Below, one piece after another: positions 50,810 through 62,047 of a stretch of DNA of 64,000 nt. This DNA comes from Tausonia pullulans (lineage: Eukaryota > Basidiomycota > Tremellomycetes > Cystofilobasidiales > Mrakiaceae). A model generated the notes under the pieces. That model did not search any database. It saw nothing but the letters and a program-made list of their open reading frames with translations, and had not been told where the DNA came from. The stretch spans positions 136,501 through 200,500 of the forward strand of contig OX637636.1 of the NCBI GenBank assembly GCA_951802195.1, in the 5' to 3' direction. A program made the translations under genes and the position numbers. How positions within the stretch are numbered: the first letter of the stretch is position 1; every line of letters starts with the position of its first letter.

Positions 50810-52693
50810 TCTGGCGAGGTATGACATGTTCTTGTCCTTCGCGCTGGCGGGACGTGCATCTGATGATGTGATCGACTGTGGCTTCAGATCCGCAAGATCA
50901 AGCCTCCTCGCATCGCCCCTCCGCTTTTCTCATCTTAAATCACCTTCGCCTTGTACAATCTGTAAGACTAACTCTAGCTCATTCATTATACGGGCTCACT
51001 GAGAGCACAGCAAACTTAACGAGCCGGCAATCTTCCACCTCTAAGCTGGACGTCGGTGTCCTCTCTTACACTTGGTCGACCCTTCACCTTCGTTCTCTCA
51101 ATGCGCCTGTCTATGCTTCCACAAGGCAGTTAATCGGTTAGTCCCCCTTGTCCGAAGGCTTTTATTCCCTTAATGTCTCTGACGACACCCTTTCTCTTTC
51201 AGATCCACTTAGTTGCTCATCCTCGCCTCGCTCTTCTAGCCTCTCCTCACCAAGAGTCAGGGCAGCTCGATTCCGCTGCGACTTGTCTCCTTCGTCTCTG
51301 TTCGATCAACCTATACCGTCCCATTTTCATTCGGCATACCCTGAGGCAGCGAGGATGCCCGATGCAAAGGGTCCTTCCATTTCCCGCTCAATCTACATTC
51401 TCAGGTCGTGAGTCATCTACCAAGAGCAAGCAAGCAAGTTCCTTCGCGTGTCCCCTAGCCCCGTTAAACCTCTCAGAGACCCTTGCACCCTGACCGCTTC
51501 AGCTCCGCCGACTTCGAGCAACTTCGCCGGTGGCTGTCCCAACCCAGACACCCCTATTCCACCAGCCCACATACGCAAGGCTCATCTTCACGGAGGAAGA
51601 TTTGGACCGATCCCTGGATACAGGTAGGGGTGAACTGCTGAGCGTGGCTGGACGGCGGTGGTCGTCCATCGGGGCTCGTGTTACTGGCGATCGTCGTTGT
51701 AGAGGGCTTGCTCGGCCCTGCAGCCGCGGCGGTGGCGGTGCTGGAGGTCCAAGGCGGCGAATGGTGGCGGAGACCCTGCTCTCAAGGCGTGAGGGTAGGT
51801 GCGAGTAGAGAAGGCGCCACTGTTACGCTCCTGGTCCTGCATGCCCCGCCGTTATTGCGGAGGGCGGTCTGGGTAAATGCCGATGGCAGCGGCACCCTGG
51901 CCTTTACGTCGGCGAGGAGGTTGAGGAGATTGCGGCGAGGCCATGGACGGTTCTCGAGGTCTTTTGATGATCGTCAGCGAGGAGAACCAGAGTCAGTCTG
52001 ATGAGCAGGCCAGTCGAGCTCGCTTGGGGTGGACGTGGGTCGATATATGGTATAAATATTTGATTCTTTTTCCAGAGGGACCTTGATACACATCGTCATC
52101 GCTGTTCTCGACGGCCAGTAGTTGAGGACGGCCCTAGGTGACTTGGTTTTGGGGATGTGTCCCTTGCGCCGGAGACTTGACTGCTTTTAGACGATCTGCT
52201 ATAGTCAGATATATACGGATTTAAGCAGGAGTCGAAGAGATCATCAAGTACGCCAAAGACTCCCCGGAGCGCGTCCAAGACATTCACAGGCCAGCCGCCC
52301 CGCCATGACCATCATTGACCGGTCACGCTCCCTTCCGACCGTCAAAGTCGTACTCCTCGTCGTTGAAGGAGGCAGGGATCGAGGATCAAGCTAGATGAGA
52401 ACAACAACGGGGTACGCGCATGTAGCACTTGAGATTCAGACTTCCATGCCCCTGTTCACATCCTACTACGAATATCTTTGAACGTTTCTCCATTTTCTGA
52501 TGATCTCGTTTTCACAAGTTTCTTCTGTTTGTTTGTCGTCTAACAAAGAATGAATATGAGATCCTGGAGACAAGAGTAGAGGACCATGCGTTCGCTCTTC
52601 GCCGGCTCTTTGGAATGGAGAGTTCCTTCTCGCCTGGCTTACGACAGCCACCGCAGCCCCTTGCTCATTCTCGTATCCATCGATTCGCCAGCG
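50810..52693. other. Gene-poor stretch, 1.9 kb
   Basis: Composition is more mixed than elsewhere, with several AT-rich segments (around 50930-51180 and 52030-52220). Frames at 50878-51141, 51173-51493, 51678-52001 (+) and 52096-52287 (-) show no family motif. The - frame starts NVLDALRGVFGVLDD, which looks coding-like but has no partner exon. It may hold decayed sequence. Confidence 0.35.
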
Positions 52694-55177
52694 ATGCTCC
52701 GCAAGGTCTCTGTACCCTGCCGAGGTAAGTCTGGCTAGCTCAGGGGCGACAGCTCGAAGCTCGAGCTTGCGACACGTCGTCACTTTGCGCGCGTCGCCGA
52801 AGATCGCGTCTGACCCGGGTCACTGTGTCTTCCCCTTCGTTCGCTTCTCAGCCTTCCGTGTGGCCGCCGTCGCCTGCCAGGAGGTACGCCCGCGCTCAGC
52901 TATTCTGTCTATGTTTCCTAGGGCTGACGTTGTCGTCACTTCCTTGCGTCTTTCTTCAGTCGGCCACCGCCTCGTCTCGTCGGACCGGGTCCCGGCCGCT
53001 CTCCTCCTGTCTGACCGACGCGTCCAACCGCCGACCCTCTTCCGTCTCCTTGTCATCCTCGCTTCACCTGCTCTCCTCGCCTCGGCGGGCATCCTCTTCT
53101 GACGCCAGCTCGGTTGGCGCTGAGCCCCTCGCCTTCTCCGAACCCAAACTTGCCAAAGGGTCACCCGCCCGAGACCGCTGGGAACTCGCGTCCCTTCAAG
53201 ACGCCCTCGACGCCCTCGAGACTACCTCGCCCTTCGTCAACCCCAGCGACATACACACCTTCCTTAATCGCTGGGATGCCGAGCTTCACCAATTTATTTC
53301 ACCGACATCCCTCTCCATCTCCTCCCCCTCTTTCAACCACGGCGGCGGTAGTCCCTCCTCGGCGACGGCCGGCGACCCCTGGCCTCGCCTGGCGCGCGCC
53401 ATTCGCCCCTTCGGTCAAGCAGGCCAACGAGTGGCATGGAGCTACTGCCTACCTCTTCTCTCGCCTCAAACCTCACGGTCCATCACTCCGGCATTCGCCC
53501 GGTTCGCGTTTGTGACCGTCCGGGAGCTCGACCACCCGGACTGGGCGACACTCGAGGCCGTCACGGCACTCTACAGGCACTGCTACCCGGAACCGTTTGT
53601 TCGAGCGTCGGCATGGGGTGGCGAGGAGAAAATCATGGACGTGCATAGAGGGGACTTGCTCGAGGCGACGATCTGGACGTTCGCCAAGGTCGGCCGCCTC
53701 TATGGACCAACAAAGATCGGACAGGACCCAAGCGAATGGCCGTCGCCTCGCTCTCCTTTCTCCTCTTCCTCCTCCAACTCAGCCTCAGCCAAGGCATACT
53801 ACACCCTCCTCAACCCCCTCCTTGCTGAGATCCGGGAAGCCCGGCTCTGGCTCCTTCCTTCTTTCCACCCCACGGCGGTTCTCTTCATCAAGGGCCTGTA
53901 CGCCTTCCCGTCCGGGCCATCCCAAGTCCTAGACACGTATGAGGCCCTCTGGTCTGGTTGCGGTGACAAGGTGACCTCCCGGGACGCCAAGAACGCCTAC
54001 GGCACCGAGACGGCCAGGCGACAACTGCTCTCCAAGGCCGGAGCGACTATCGGCCGTGCCATCTCCTGGACGGCACGGATCTCATCTGAGGTCGAGGGAG
54101 AGCTCATCCCTGCGAAAAAAATGATCGCTTTGGCGGAGACGATTGAGGATGGCGGGGCGGCGCTCAATGAGAAGGGCCGGCTCACAACGGGCGGGAGGCA
54201 CGCCATCGAGTCGCTCGTTCGGTCTTGCATCGCCCTCCTTCAACGCCCGGGAACAACCTCTGAGCGACTTCAGCGCCAGGCGCAAGTCGTTGGCCAGCTG
54301 GAGGAAGTGCGGGATTGGCTGCAACGCCGGACCGAGGCCAGGGCGAAGGTCTTCCGGGAAGGAAGCGGCAGTGACAATCCGTACGACGCGAGCAGCTTCT
54401 ACGAGTTCCTTCTCGAGGCGTACACACTCGTTCCAGGGCGCCAGGCGACGGTCCTTGAGGTATTGAATCAGACGCTGGAACTTCCGGGAGGTCCAACTCC
54501 ACGTACGGTCGAGATGGTACGCTGGCGCTCTCTCTTAATGTCCTCACTCGCTCGCTGACTCACTCCATTTATTATTATTATTTTTCATTTCCTTTCTGTG
54601 TCTCTTCTCTTCCTACCAGGCCCTCACTTCCGTCAAGGACGACTCCACCTTAGCTCGAAAGCTTATCGCCTCCATCCTCACCCACTCCCCGACCCTCATC
54701 TCCTCGCCCTCCTGGCAAACCTACCACCTCTCCCTTGTCCAGTCCTCTCAATGGCGCGAGGCCCTCCGCTCGATCTGCCTCGACCAACCCACGTCGACGC
54801 CTCCCTCGTCCCACGACGTCCTCGACCTCTTCGCTGCGCTCGAGGCGCAGGGTCTCACGGAAGAGGAGCGTGAGACGTGCGCCCGGGCGGTCAAGGCGAA
54901 GTGGGGCCAAGTTTGGCTTCGGGCGGATCTGGGCGAGGGGATTCGTGGGAGGACGAGGGAGGAGGCGTCAAACAGGTGGAATCGAACGGTGGGGGGCGAA
55001 CTGAGGAAGGAGGCGGCGAGGAAGGCGTGGCTCCAAGAGAAGAGAAGCCAGCAGCAGGTGAGAGCGAGTGACGAGTTGATGTCGAAGAAGGAGACCGTTG
55101 GGAGGCGTTGGCTCGATGAGAAAGGTAGGCAAGGAGGAGGAAGGGCAGCCTGGGGACGTGATAGAGATATAGAATGA
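52694..55177 (+). CDS. Predicted mitochondrial helical-repeat (PPR-like) protein
   Basis: No named family. Four exons: 52694-52724, 52852-52883, 52960-54516, 54620-55177 (725 aa). The N-terminus MLRKVSVPCRAFRVAAV followed by SSRRTGSRPLSS has no acidic residues for the first 20 positions and many Arg/Ser, a clear mitochondrial presequence pattern. The body is a series of amphipathic helix pairs (FARFAFVTVRELDHPDWATL, LEAVTALYRHCYPE, ALLEIREAR-like segments, FYEFLLEAYTLVPGRQATVL). The basic, Lys/Arg-rich C-terminus suggests RNA contact. It may be distantly related to the gene at 15583-17613. Donor-like sites inside the last exon (gtgaga at ~55058, gtaggc at ~55125) were left unspliced because the frame stays open to the stop. 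Its end lies only 56 bp from the convergent DHHC gene. Confidence 0.68.
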
Positions 55178-55233
55178 TGGAATTGACATTTTAAAGTGTA
55201 AAGGCTCGTCAAATGGTCGTTATATCTGTTTCG

Positions 55234-57286
55234 TCATCGCAGCTCCTCAGGCCATTCGCTCCTCCTCCGCCACCAGCCATCCGGCCCAACCCTTGGGTTC
55301 GTCTCCCACACAAGACCCTTATTGACCCCCTTCCCAGCGATGGGAAACACCCATCCGAGCGGATTCGTCCCCATCGTGTCTTGCCAGTTACGGCGCGTGC
55401 CGAGCCACCAGCGGTTGCCCTCGTGCGTCACGCGGCCCCATTCACGCTCGAGCGAGCGGAGGGTTCTTCGGCGAGCCGGGGTGGGAAGCGGGCCATGTTG
55501 CTTGGAGAGGAGAGCGGATTCGCGGGCGTGGAAAGGCTGGAAGGAGGGCGGTTGTCAGGACAGAAAATCGAGATGAGCAGAAAACAAAGGCACACCGACC
55601 CTCAAAGCGTAGGACTCGATCGTCGACATGTTGATAAGGATCAGATACGTGTGCGATCCCGCCATTGCGATAGTAAGCAAGGAGAAAAATGTCGAGCTAG
55701 GCGAGTGAAGAGAGTCAGGATGAGTGGAGAAGCATCTGTACAGCAGAGAAGAACCTCAACATACATGCCGATGACGGAGCCAATCATCCCTAGCGTCTCC
55801 TTATCGCGTTCACCATTGATGTAGAGAGTCCCAAAGGTCATCGCAGAGATGAGTAGGCAGAAGATGGTGAAGACAGTGGACCAGTAGGTGAAGTTGAGGA
55901 AGTACTAGTTTGACCTCGACACTTAGCATGCTGTCCTAGGTTGAAACACAAGTCTTTAGTTTCTCACCTTGTGGTTTTGCTGGCCAATACAGACCCCGAC
56001 CTAGATAGGGTGGCGATGTCAGTCCTGAGGGCCCAGCTCAACATGGGAAAAATATTTCCGCACCCAAGGGCAGCTGGGACAAAATTCAAACACCAGCTCC
56101 ATCAGTTAGCAGCACTTCTTCCAAAGCTCGTCTTACTTATTCACTCACTGGTGGTCCATATTGAGCACACAGGTCCCGCATATCCGGCAGCTGCAATTTC
56201 TCCTACGTCAGACATGCTACAGTCTGCCAAAGGACTGTGAGCGGAAGCGACGAACTGATGCGCTCGAGGAGGTCTCGCCACCTCGCAGTAACCGCACCAC
56301 CGACCCAGGATTTCCGGCTGGGGAGGTTGCCGCTCCCACGTGTTCGGGCCATCCCTGCCCCTGGCCTCCTCGACGGCAAGCGCGCGCTTCTCGCCAGCGC
56401 GTGTGGCGATGAGAGGTGGAGGGCAGCAGGACTGTTTAGATGGGGACTGTACGGGGCCCGATGAAGGAGCTGGAGCAGCGACCGGCTGATCTGGGGCTTG
56501 AGGCGGAGGTGAGAGGAGAGGGGCGGGCGAGGGAGAAGAGGAGACTGCGTGGGCAATGGACGATTCCGCACGGTCGGACGACTCCGGAGCAGGTGGTGGA
56601 GAGTCGATCCCGGCCGACTCCACTTGGGCTGGGCTGCCTGCGAACTCAGAAGAATGCCGAAAGCTCGGAGGAAGAGGCTCTGGGCTGTATCGGCTGTAGG
56701 GGTCTGCTGAAACCTCGGCCTGGGTCACATACTGAAGTCGAAGCCAGAATCAGGTCGTGCGTGCTGTCGGAGACGGGAAAGGGGGAGAAACAGCACGGAC
56801 GTCTCTGACTACCCCGGGCGAGGAGAGGACGACTCGGAAGTAGGTCCAGAAGAACATAAGGAGAAGCAGGACGAAGATGATGAGGAAGGCGACTGGCAGA
56901 AGCAGGCGTGAGCTCAGTGGGTTCAAGGGGGGAAGGGGGGGGGGGGGGGGGGGGGGACAAGGAGACAAGCTTCCTCACTGCCTCGTCCGCGCGAGCCCGC
57001 GAGTGACCGTTGTTGGAGCATGGGCACGCATATCCGGACGATCACGACGTACACCGTCCATCCGACGATGCCGACGGCCAATCTGTGCGGGACAAGAATG
57101 GGTCGATCTCAGTTGAGGGGCGAGGCGGCAAACACAAGGGTGGGCGACGGACGAGACCGCGAACTTGCGCTCCAGCCACGGATCAGGGCGACCCCCTCGG
57201 GCGGCCTTCGTGTCTTCGGCCTTATTGAGGATGGCCTCGAAGAAGCTCTCCCTTTGCTTCTTGGGCTTGGGCGCCTGATTGGCCAT
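55234..57286 (-). CDS. DHHC palmitoyltransferase (Pfa3/ZDHHC-like)
   Basis: Integral membrane S-acyltransferase. Ten exons: 57286-57165, 57082-56979, 56892-56801, 56731-56256, 56190-56149, 56073-56064, 56000-55968, 55904-55765, 55696-55600, 55536-55234 (472 aa). Two membrane helices at residues ~41-60 (LAVGIVGWTVYVVIV) and ~76-95 (AFLIIFVLLLLMFFWTYF), a Pro/Ser-rich cytosolic insert (~107-245), the Cys-rich domain (CGYC at 252, HHCRICGTC, DHHC at 277-280, PWVGVCIGQQNH), then helices at ~294-320 and ~332-358 with NMSTIES, and a Trp-rich tail (THEGNRWWLGTRRNW, NPLGWVFPI) as in Pfa3-type enzymes. The second His of DHHC is split by an intron and the following C-P-W sits on a 10-nt exon. A 22-G run (poly-C in sense) at 56935-56956 lies in intron 2. 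Substrates are not deducible. Confidence 0.9.
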
Positions 57287-57419
57287 GGTCTGATGTAGGG
57301 TGGGTGGTGGTTGAGCGGAGCACCCCGGCGCGACCAAGTCAACGACGTCATGCCAGAGTCTTCTCCTGTCTAATTGTTTTTCCGCCGTTCATCCGCTTGG
57401 ACCTTTCTCTATCGACCTG

Positions 57420-58220
57420 TCACTGAACTTCTACATCCTGCGGCAAGGCCCCCGTCCTCCTCAGCACCCAGATCCCATGCTCGACCTTTGGTCGGCTGAC
57501 AAACCCTCCCTGTTCTGCTCCTCCATCCTCAGCCTCCGGGACCGCCCTCCGTTCAACCCGCTCAATGTCCCACAACCCGCCTAGCAATTCTCCGCCGTAG
57601 AACCGGTCGCTCGAATACGACATGCACACCCACCGGCCTCCCTCGCGGACGACGTGGGCGAGATTCCGAGCGAGCGTCCGGACGGGATTCCCGGGCCCGC
57701 ACGAGACGGCGTCGGTGCTGGATTTGTCGACGATCAGGTCGAAGAGGGAGGGGTACGTCGTGGGCGTTGGCGTGGGTTGGTCCAACGACGACGTCGACGA
57801 CGGTCGTAGCAAGTCCGAGACACTCTTGCTGTCGAGAAGGTCGACGACCGCCCAACCCATTGGAAGACCCACGACACCGCCGCCCTTGCCCTCCTCGTTG
57901 TCGGGGAACGCCTCCTGCTCCCTGGCTCCACCCCACTCGACGGCCGCTGGAGCAAAGTCGACGTTGGTCGTCCGGGCATGGGGGAGCCAAGTTCGAAGGT
58001 CATTTGACAGGGATGATGAACCGCTTCCGATGTGGAGGACTGTTGGAGGTAGGAGAGCGGCATAGGAGGAGGAGGAGCAGCTCGGCGGGGGAAGGAGTTC
58101 GACGAGGAGGTCTCGCAAAGAGGCGGAGGGGAAGAGCCAGTCGAAGCCAGAGGCGGGCTCCTGTGTGGTGAAGCGGGCCTGCCAGTATTCCGAGGAGGAA
58201 AAGTCGGTTGAAGGCGGCAT
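57420..58220 (-). CDS. Class I methyltransferase, METTL13/EEF1AKMT4/CSKMT-like
   Basis: Single-exon SAM-dependent methyltransferase of 266 aa starting at the ATG at 58220 (MPPSTDF). Family marks: YWQARFTTQ with GFDWLF at the N-terminus (the Y-W-x-x-R-F motif), motif I VLHIGSGSSSL, NVDFAP after strand 2, and FDLIVDKSSTDAV, the D-K-x-x-x-D-A post-motif typical of this group, followed by VREGGRWVCMSYS. Relatives methylate lysines of eEF1A or citrate synthase. The exact substrate here is not known. It is 133 bp downstream of the DHHC gene start on the same strand. Confidence 0.82.
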   Translation of the reverse strand: MPPSTDFSSSEYWQARFTTQEPASGFDWLFPSASLRDLLVELLPPPSCSSSSYAALLPPTVLHIGSGSSSLSNDLRTWLPHARTTNVDFAPAAVEWGGAREQEAFPDNEEGKGGGVVGLPMGWAVVDLLDSKSVSDLLRPSSTSSLDQPTPTPTTYPSLFDLIVDKSSTDAVSCGPGNPVRTLARNLAHVVREGGRWVCMSYSSDRFYGGELLGGLWDIERVERRAVPEAEDGGAEQGGFVSRPKVEHGIWVLRRTGALPQDVEVQ

Positions 58221-58382
58221 GGTAGTAGTTATACAAGAAGGCACGTCGCGCGTGCTCGAAGTGAGAGGCGTGTCTGGATGCGACGACCCGCCTTCAGCCT
58301 TTGCCGACCGACTGCGTGCGACTTATTGAAACAAAGTATTTCTTTTCAAGCGCATGACCAGAAAAAAAAACATATATGGTGA

Positions 58383-60158
58383 CTAGGTCGTCCATCTCCC
58401 GCTTCCTGCCCCGAATTCGTCTGCTGACGCTCGCCCTGAACAAAAACCCCCAAACTCAGTCAGCGGCCGCATGTTCAACTGACTAGGAGATAGAAGCAGT
58501 CAAGGACGCACCATGAGCCTCGCTCCTCCCCTCGCCAATTTCGGTGGCTGACAGGCACCCTCCTCCCGTCGAGTTCGTGCTCTGAGTCGTCGTCCCCCTC
58601 CAGATCGACAGCCACGCTCCTGCGCCCTCGCCTGGTGCCGGGTGGACGGTCTCGACAAGATGGTGCGTGATGCGCGCCGAGAGTGGAGAGAAAGAGTACA
58701 GGTTGCCTAGGAAAAGGCGAATCAGCTTCACTCTACAGCAGCAGGATGGGCCTGGGGCGATTTACTGATCGTCCACTCCCGGTCGACGCCCTCCCCTCCA
58801 CCAAGCAGCCCTCCCTCCACTTGAAGCGGCAACCTCAACCTTCCACCAACGACGCACCGCACCCTCACCTTCCGATCGATCCGGACCTTGCTCAGCCCAC
58901 CCTCGCCCTTCTCTCCACCTGCCTCGACGCTCGACTCCCGATCGACCGTCTCCTTGAGCCCGCCTGCCCAGCCATCGCCCTCTCCAGGCGGAATTACCGT
59001 CACCCGCTCGATGCGGACCCATGGGTCTTTCAGCGCCAGCGCGAGTGACGTCCTCGCAGCGCCGAAGAAAAGGGAATATAAGCGGAGCGACGAAAGGTGA
59101 AGCGAGACTGGAGGAAGGAGCGTCAGAGAGACGTGAGGGTCGTAGATCTCCGGTGGGAAGGCTGGGGTGATGTGTGGGAGGAAGAATTCGGGGAGGGAGT
59201 TGTGGAGGTGGGAGATGCCGAGGTAGAACTGAGACAGCCAGAGCTGGTCGGAGAGGATCGAGTCTGGGTCGGGGGTGGGGGATTCCGAGGGCGGAAGAGA
59301 GTTGGACGAGGAAGAGGATGAAAGATTGTGTTGGAGCAGTGAGGAGGAAGATGAGGAAACGGTGGAGGCGGAGGAAGAGCCCGACAGCGATGAGGCGCCG
59401 GGCGAGGCGAGGGGCATGTTGTAGAGGAGCTGGCCAGACTGGACGAGATGGGTGAGGGGATTGAGGCTCAAGGCAGTTGAAGGTTGTCTCTGTACCCGGC
59501 CTACCGGTGTGTGTCGAGCAGAAGTTGAGGGAGAGAACGAGGTGGGGAAGACGGAGTGTGGCATCGCCTGCTGAACCGACGAGAGGTTGAACCTCTTGGC
59601 AAGGATGGGTGACGTGAGAGGCTTCATGGTGACTGGTTCAAAGAAGACCTGTTCAGTCGCGCAGTCGGTGGTGTCAGGCATAGACAATGAGTCCGAGATG
59701 TAGACAAGGAGAAGAGAAGGCGAGCCGTCGCGTTGTTCGCTCCCCCCCCCCCCCCCGCCGCCGCAAGCAAATCAGGGTCCACCGAATGCATCCCGGCCTC
59801 TTCCGAATCTCCAAGATACAGCATCTCAGACCGGTGGCCTAGTCTCCTTCGAAAAGGCAGTGACTGTGACAAAAGGGCTGCCCTCACTCCAGCAGCAACG
59901 GCAGACCCATGACGTAGAGAGCGAACCGACCTCTCTCCCAGCTTCCCAGGAAGACCGCTCGGCTCTGACCCTTCGGGACGTGTTCAGGACTATAGGCTAA
60001 ATGCTTACCTGCGGGGGAAAGGAGCTGAAGCTGTCTCGGCGAGAGTCCCGGTGGAGAGCGCGCGGCCGATGACGGGCGAATGGCGAGCGGGAGAAAGAAT
60101 GGGTGGATGCGACAGGAAGACGACGCACTCCACAGCTGAAGGAAGTCCACGTGTTCAT
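58383..60158 (-). CDS. DUF2358/C6orf136-like protein, predicted mitochondrial
   Basis: Four exons: 60158-60009, 59648-58766, 58706-58512, 58435-58383 (426 aa). Exon 1 reads as a presequence (MNTWTSFSCGVRRLPVAS, many Arg and Ser, ending FSSFPPQ). The core (residues ~195-380) has WLSQFYLGISHLHNSLPEFF, IYDPHVSLTLLP, LRLYSLFFGAARTSLAL, WVRIERVTVIP and VRVRCVVGGRLRLP, then W-T-I-S-N-LYSFSP and ARITHHLVETVHP, which resembles the NTF2-like DUF2358 fold of C6orf136. The match is by pattern and moderate. Intron 1 (360 nt) is long and has a 15-C run at 59742-59756; without it the first ATG would be in exon 2 (MKPLTSP at 59627). The function of the family is unknown. Confidence 0.55.
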
Positions 60159-60963
60159 CAGTCTGGTTTCAAACCCCTTGAACAGACGAAAACAACGCAC
60201 ACTGTCGTGAGGGCTGGAAGATCGAGTCGGACAGGCGAAGAGTCTGGAAGATCGCTGAGGAGAGGGAACGGGGGGCGCTCCGGGAGCAAGATGAATTGAG
60301 GCAGAGAGGAATTCCGTTGCCAGGTCTAAGAGCTTCTGGATTGAACGAGGGTGGCAGGGTGCAGGGGAATGAAGATGATGGTTGGTGGCTAGATGAACGA
60401 AAGAGTGGGCGAGAGGAGTACGTCTGCTGCCTTCGGGGAAGAGCGACGAAATCTCGAGAAGCAAGACCAGCATCCTCGACTCGAGTGGCGAGAGGAGGAC
60501 AGCTCGCGCTTGCTTTCTGGTAAGTTATATCATTTTTCAAAAATAAGTGGGAAGCATGAGAGTTAACGGACGGGGTAGCAAGCGAGATCCTCGTTCCACT
60601 TGTGCGATGCTCTTGCCACACGATGCTCTTGCCACACAGCTTATGCGCGCGAACATCTCAGCTGCCCCACTAACAGGATTCTTTCGCTCAAGCAAGGCGA
60701 AGCCCTTCCGCTCCTTATAAGAGAGGGGCTTAGTTGTCTGCCTGTCCATCTCCCCAACTTTGACTGGAACTATGATCTGGGCACTCTTGCCACCCAGCTG
60801 GCCAATGCGGCCAAAGCAGACGACCAACCCGTGGGAATTCCTGCCCCTGGGATCTCCCCTCGCTCGCGCAGGTCAGGTTTTGCGCGCCACGGCCGGCTCT
60901 CTTCTCTCTCCAGCGTTCACCTTCCCTCCTCTTCCCTTTCGCACCTTTTTTCAAGCCGCCAAA
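60159..60963. promoter_or_regulatory. Divergent region upstream of RPL38
   Basis: About 800 bp. Contains a short direct repeat, cgatgctcttgccacac, twice at about 60606-60638, and an AT-rich patch at 60523-60550. A pyrimidine tract precedes the RPL38 ATG. The - strand frame at 60473 (starts MLVLLLEISS) is continuous with exon 1 of the DUF2358-like gene and could be an upstream extension. Confidence 0.45.
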
Positions 60964-62047
60964 ATGGTACGGCCTTCCTTCAACGATTGGTCGCGCGAGG
61001 CGTTGGACAGCGCAGGGCCACCCGGGCCAAGGGGCGTTCGGAGGGCCAAGGGACAGACAGCAGCAGGCGTACCGGGAGGATGGAGAGCAGGAGCACCAAC
61101 GCAGTAGCGACGCTCTTCTCCTCTCCCGTCACACCCGTCTGATCATGCGTGTAAGAGGGTTACTCTACTGAGTCCCCTCTTGTATCCTCGCTTTGGCCCT
61201 CGCCTTCCCGAACGGTCTTCGGTTGTCCGACGGCCCTGCCTGACTAGCCGGCGTTGTCGCGCGCCTGTCCTTATGTCCAAAAATGAAAGCCGAGCCGACC
61301 AACTCACATGCTCCCTTTGCTCTTAACAGCCTAAGGAGATCAGCGACATCAAGGAGTTCCTCACCATTGCCCGCCGCAAGGACGCTTCCTGTGAGTCCAT
61401 TACGACTGCTATCGTCTTGACGTGACTAAAGCTGACAGTTGCGCGCGCGTCTCTTCTCTCTTCTCTAGCGGCCCGCATCAAGAAGACGGTCTCGACTTCG
61501 GCCAACGCCAAGACTGCGTCGGTCACCAAGTACGTTGCTCGCTCATCATAGATTGGGAGCGTGGTGTGACGGTAGAAGCGCGCTTAGGTGCTGACTTTCT
61601 CACGTTTCCCCCTCCCCAGGTTCAAGATCCGCTGCTCCCGCTACCTCTACACCCTCTCCATCTCGGACCCCGAGAAGGCTGAGAAGCTCTCCCAGTCCCT
61701 TCCCCCTGGTGCGTAGACCGTTTGAAAACCCAGACGCTTCAGCTCTTTTCCCGGCAGCTCTCCTTGTCGCGCCAGGCCCTTCTCTGCTTTCTCTGTCTCT
61801 GTCTGCCTCCACACCCACATCATACATACATGGTCACGATGAAGGCAAGCCCGTCGAAAGCGTCCATCGTGACCTTCTAAGCGCTTAGTCGCCAATGACC
61901 CCGCAAGGGGATAGACACACTCTCTCTCGCCTCTGCCCTCGTCCGTTGTCGACGTCCCTGGCGTGCTGACTGCCTGTCCCGTCTCTGTCTTCTGCAGGTC
62001 TCAAGGTCGAGACCATCACCAAGAAGGGCGCTGCCAAGAAGAACTAA
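60964..62047 (+). CDS. RPL38: Ribosomal protein eL38
   Basis: Cytosolic large-subunit ribosomal protein. Five exons: 60964-60966 (ATG only), 61330-61390, 61469-61529, 61620-61708, 61998-62047 (87 aa, slightly longer than the ~70-80 of most eukaryotes because of the tail). Protein reads [61 protein letters not shown]. The start codon is separated from the rest by a 363-nt intron, and the last intron is 289 nt and contains stem-loops (see findings). The short ~80-90-nt internal introns are typical of the window. Confidence 0.96.
61832..61910 (+). ncRNA. Candidate structured RNA in the last RPL38 intron
   Basis: Inside intron 61709-61997. A perfect 10-bp inverted repeat (ggtcacgatg at 61832-61841 with catcgtgacc at 61865-61874) encloses a 23-nt loop. 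A 10-nt palindrome taagcgctta follows at 61878-61887, then a 4-bp C/G stem capped by a GCAA tetraloop at 61899-61910, and gacaca just after. An intron-encoded snoRNA is the natural idea because ribosomal-protein introns often host them, but clear C/D or complete H/ACA boxes were not found. Confidence 0.35.

Noticed and set aside
61832-61910. Calling the RPL38 intron structure a C/D or H/ACA snoRNA outright
   Set aside because: A C-box-like acgatga is present but no paired D box; the H/ACA layout is incomplete. Reported only as a structured-RNA candidate.
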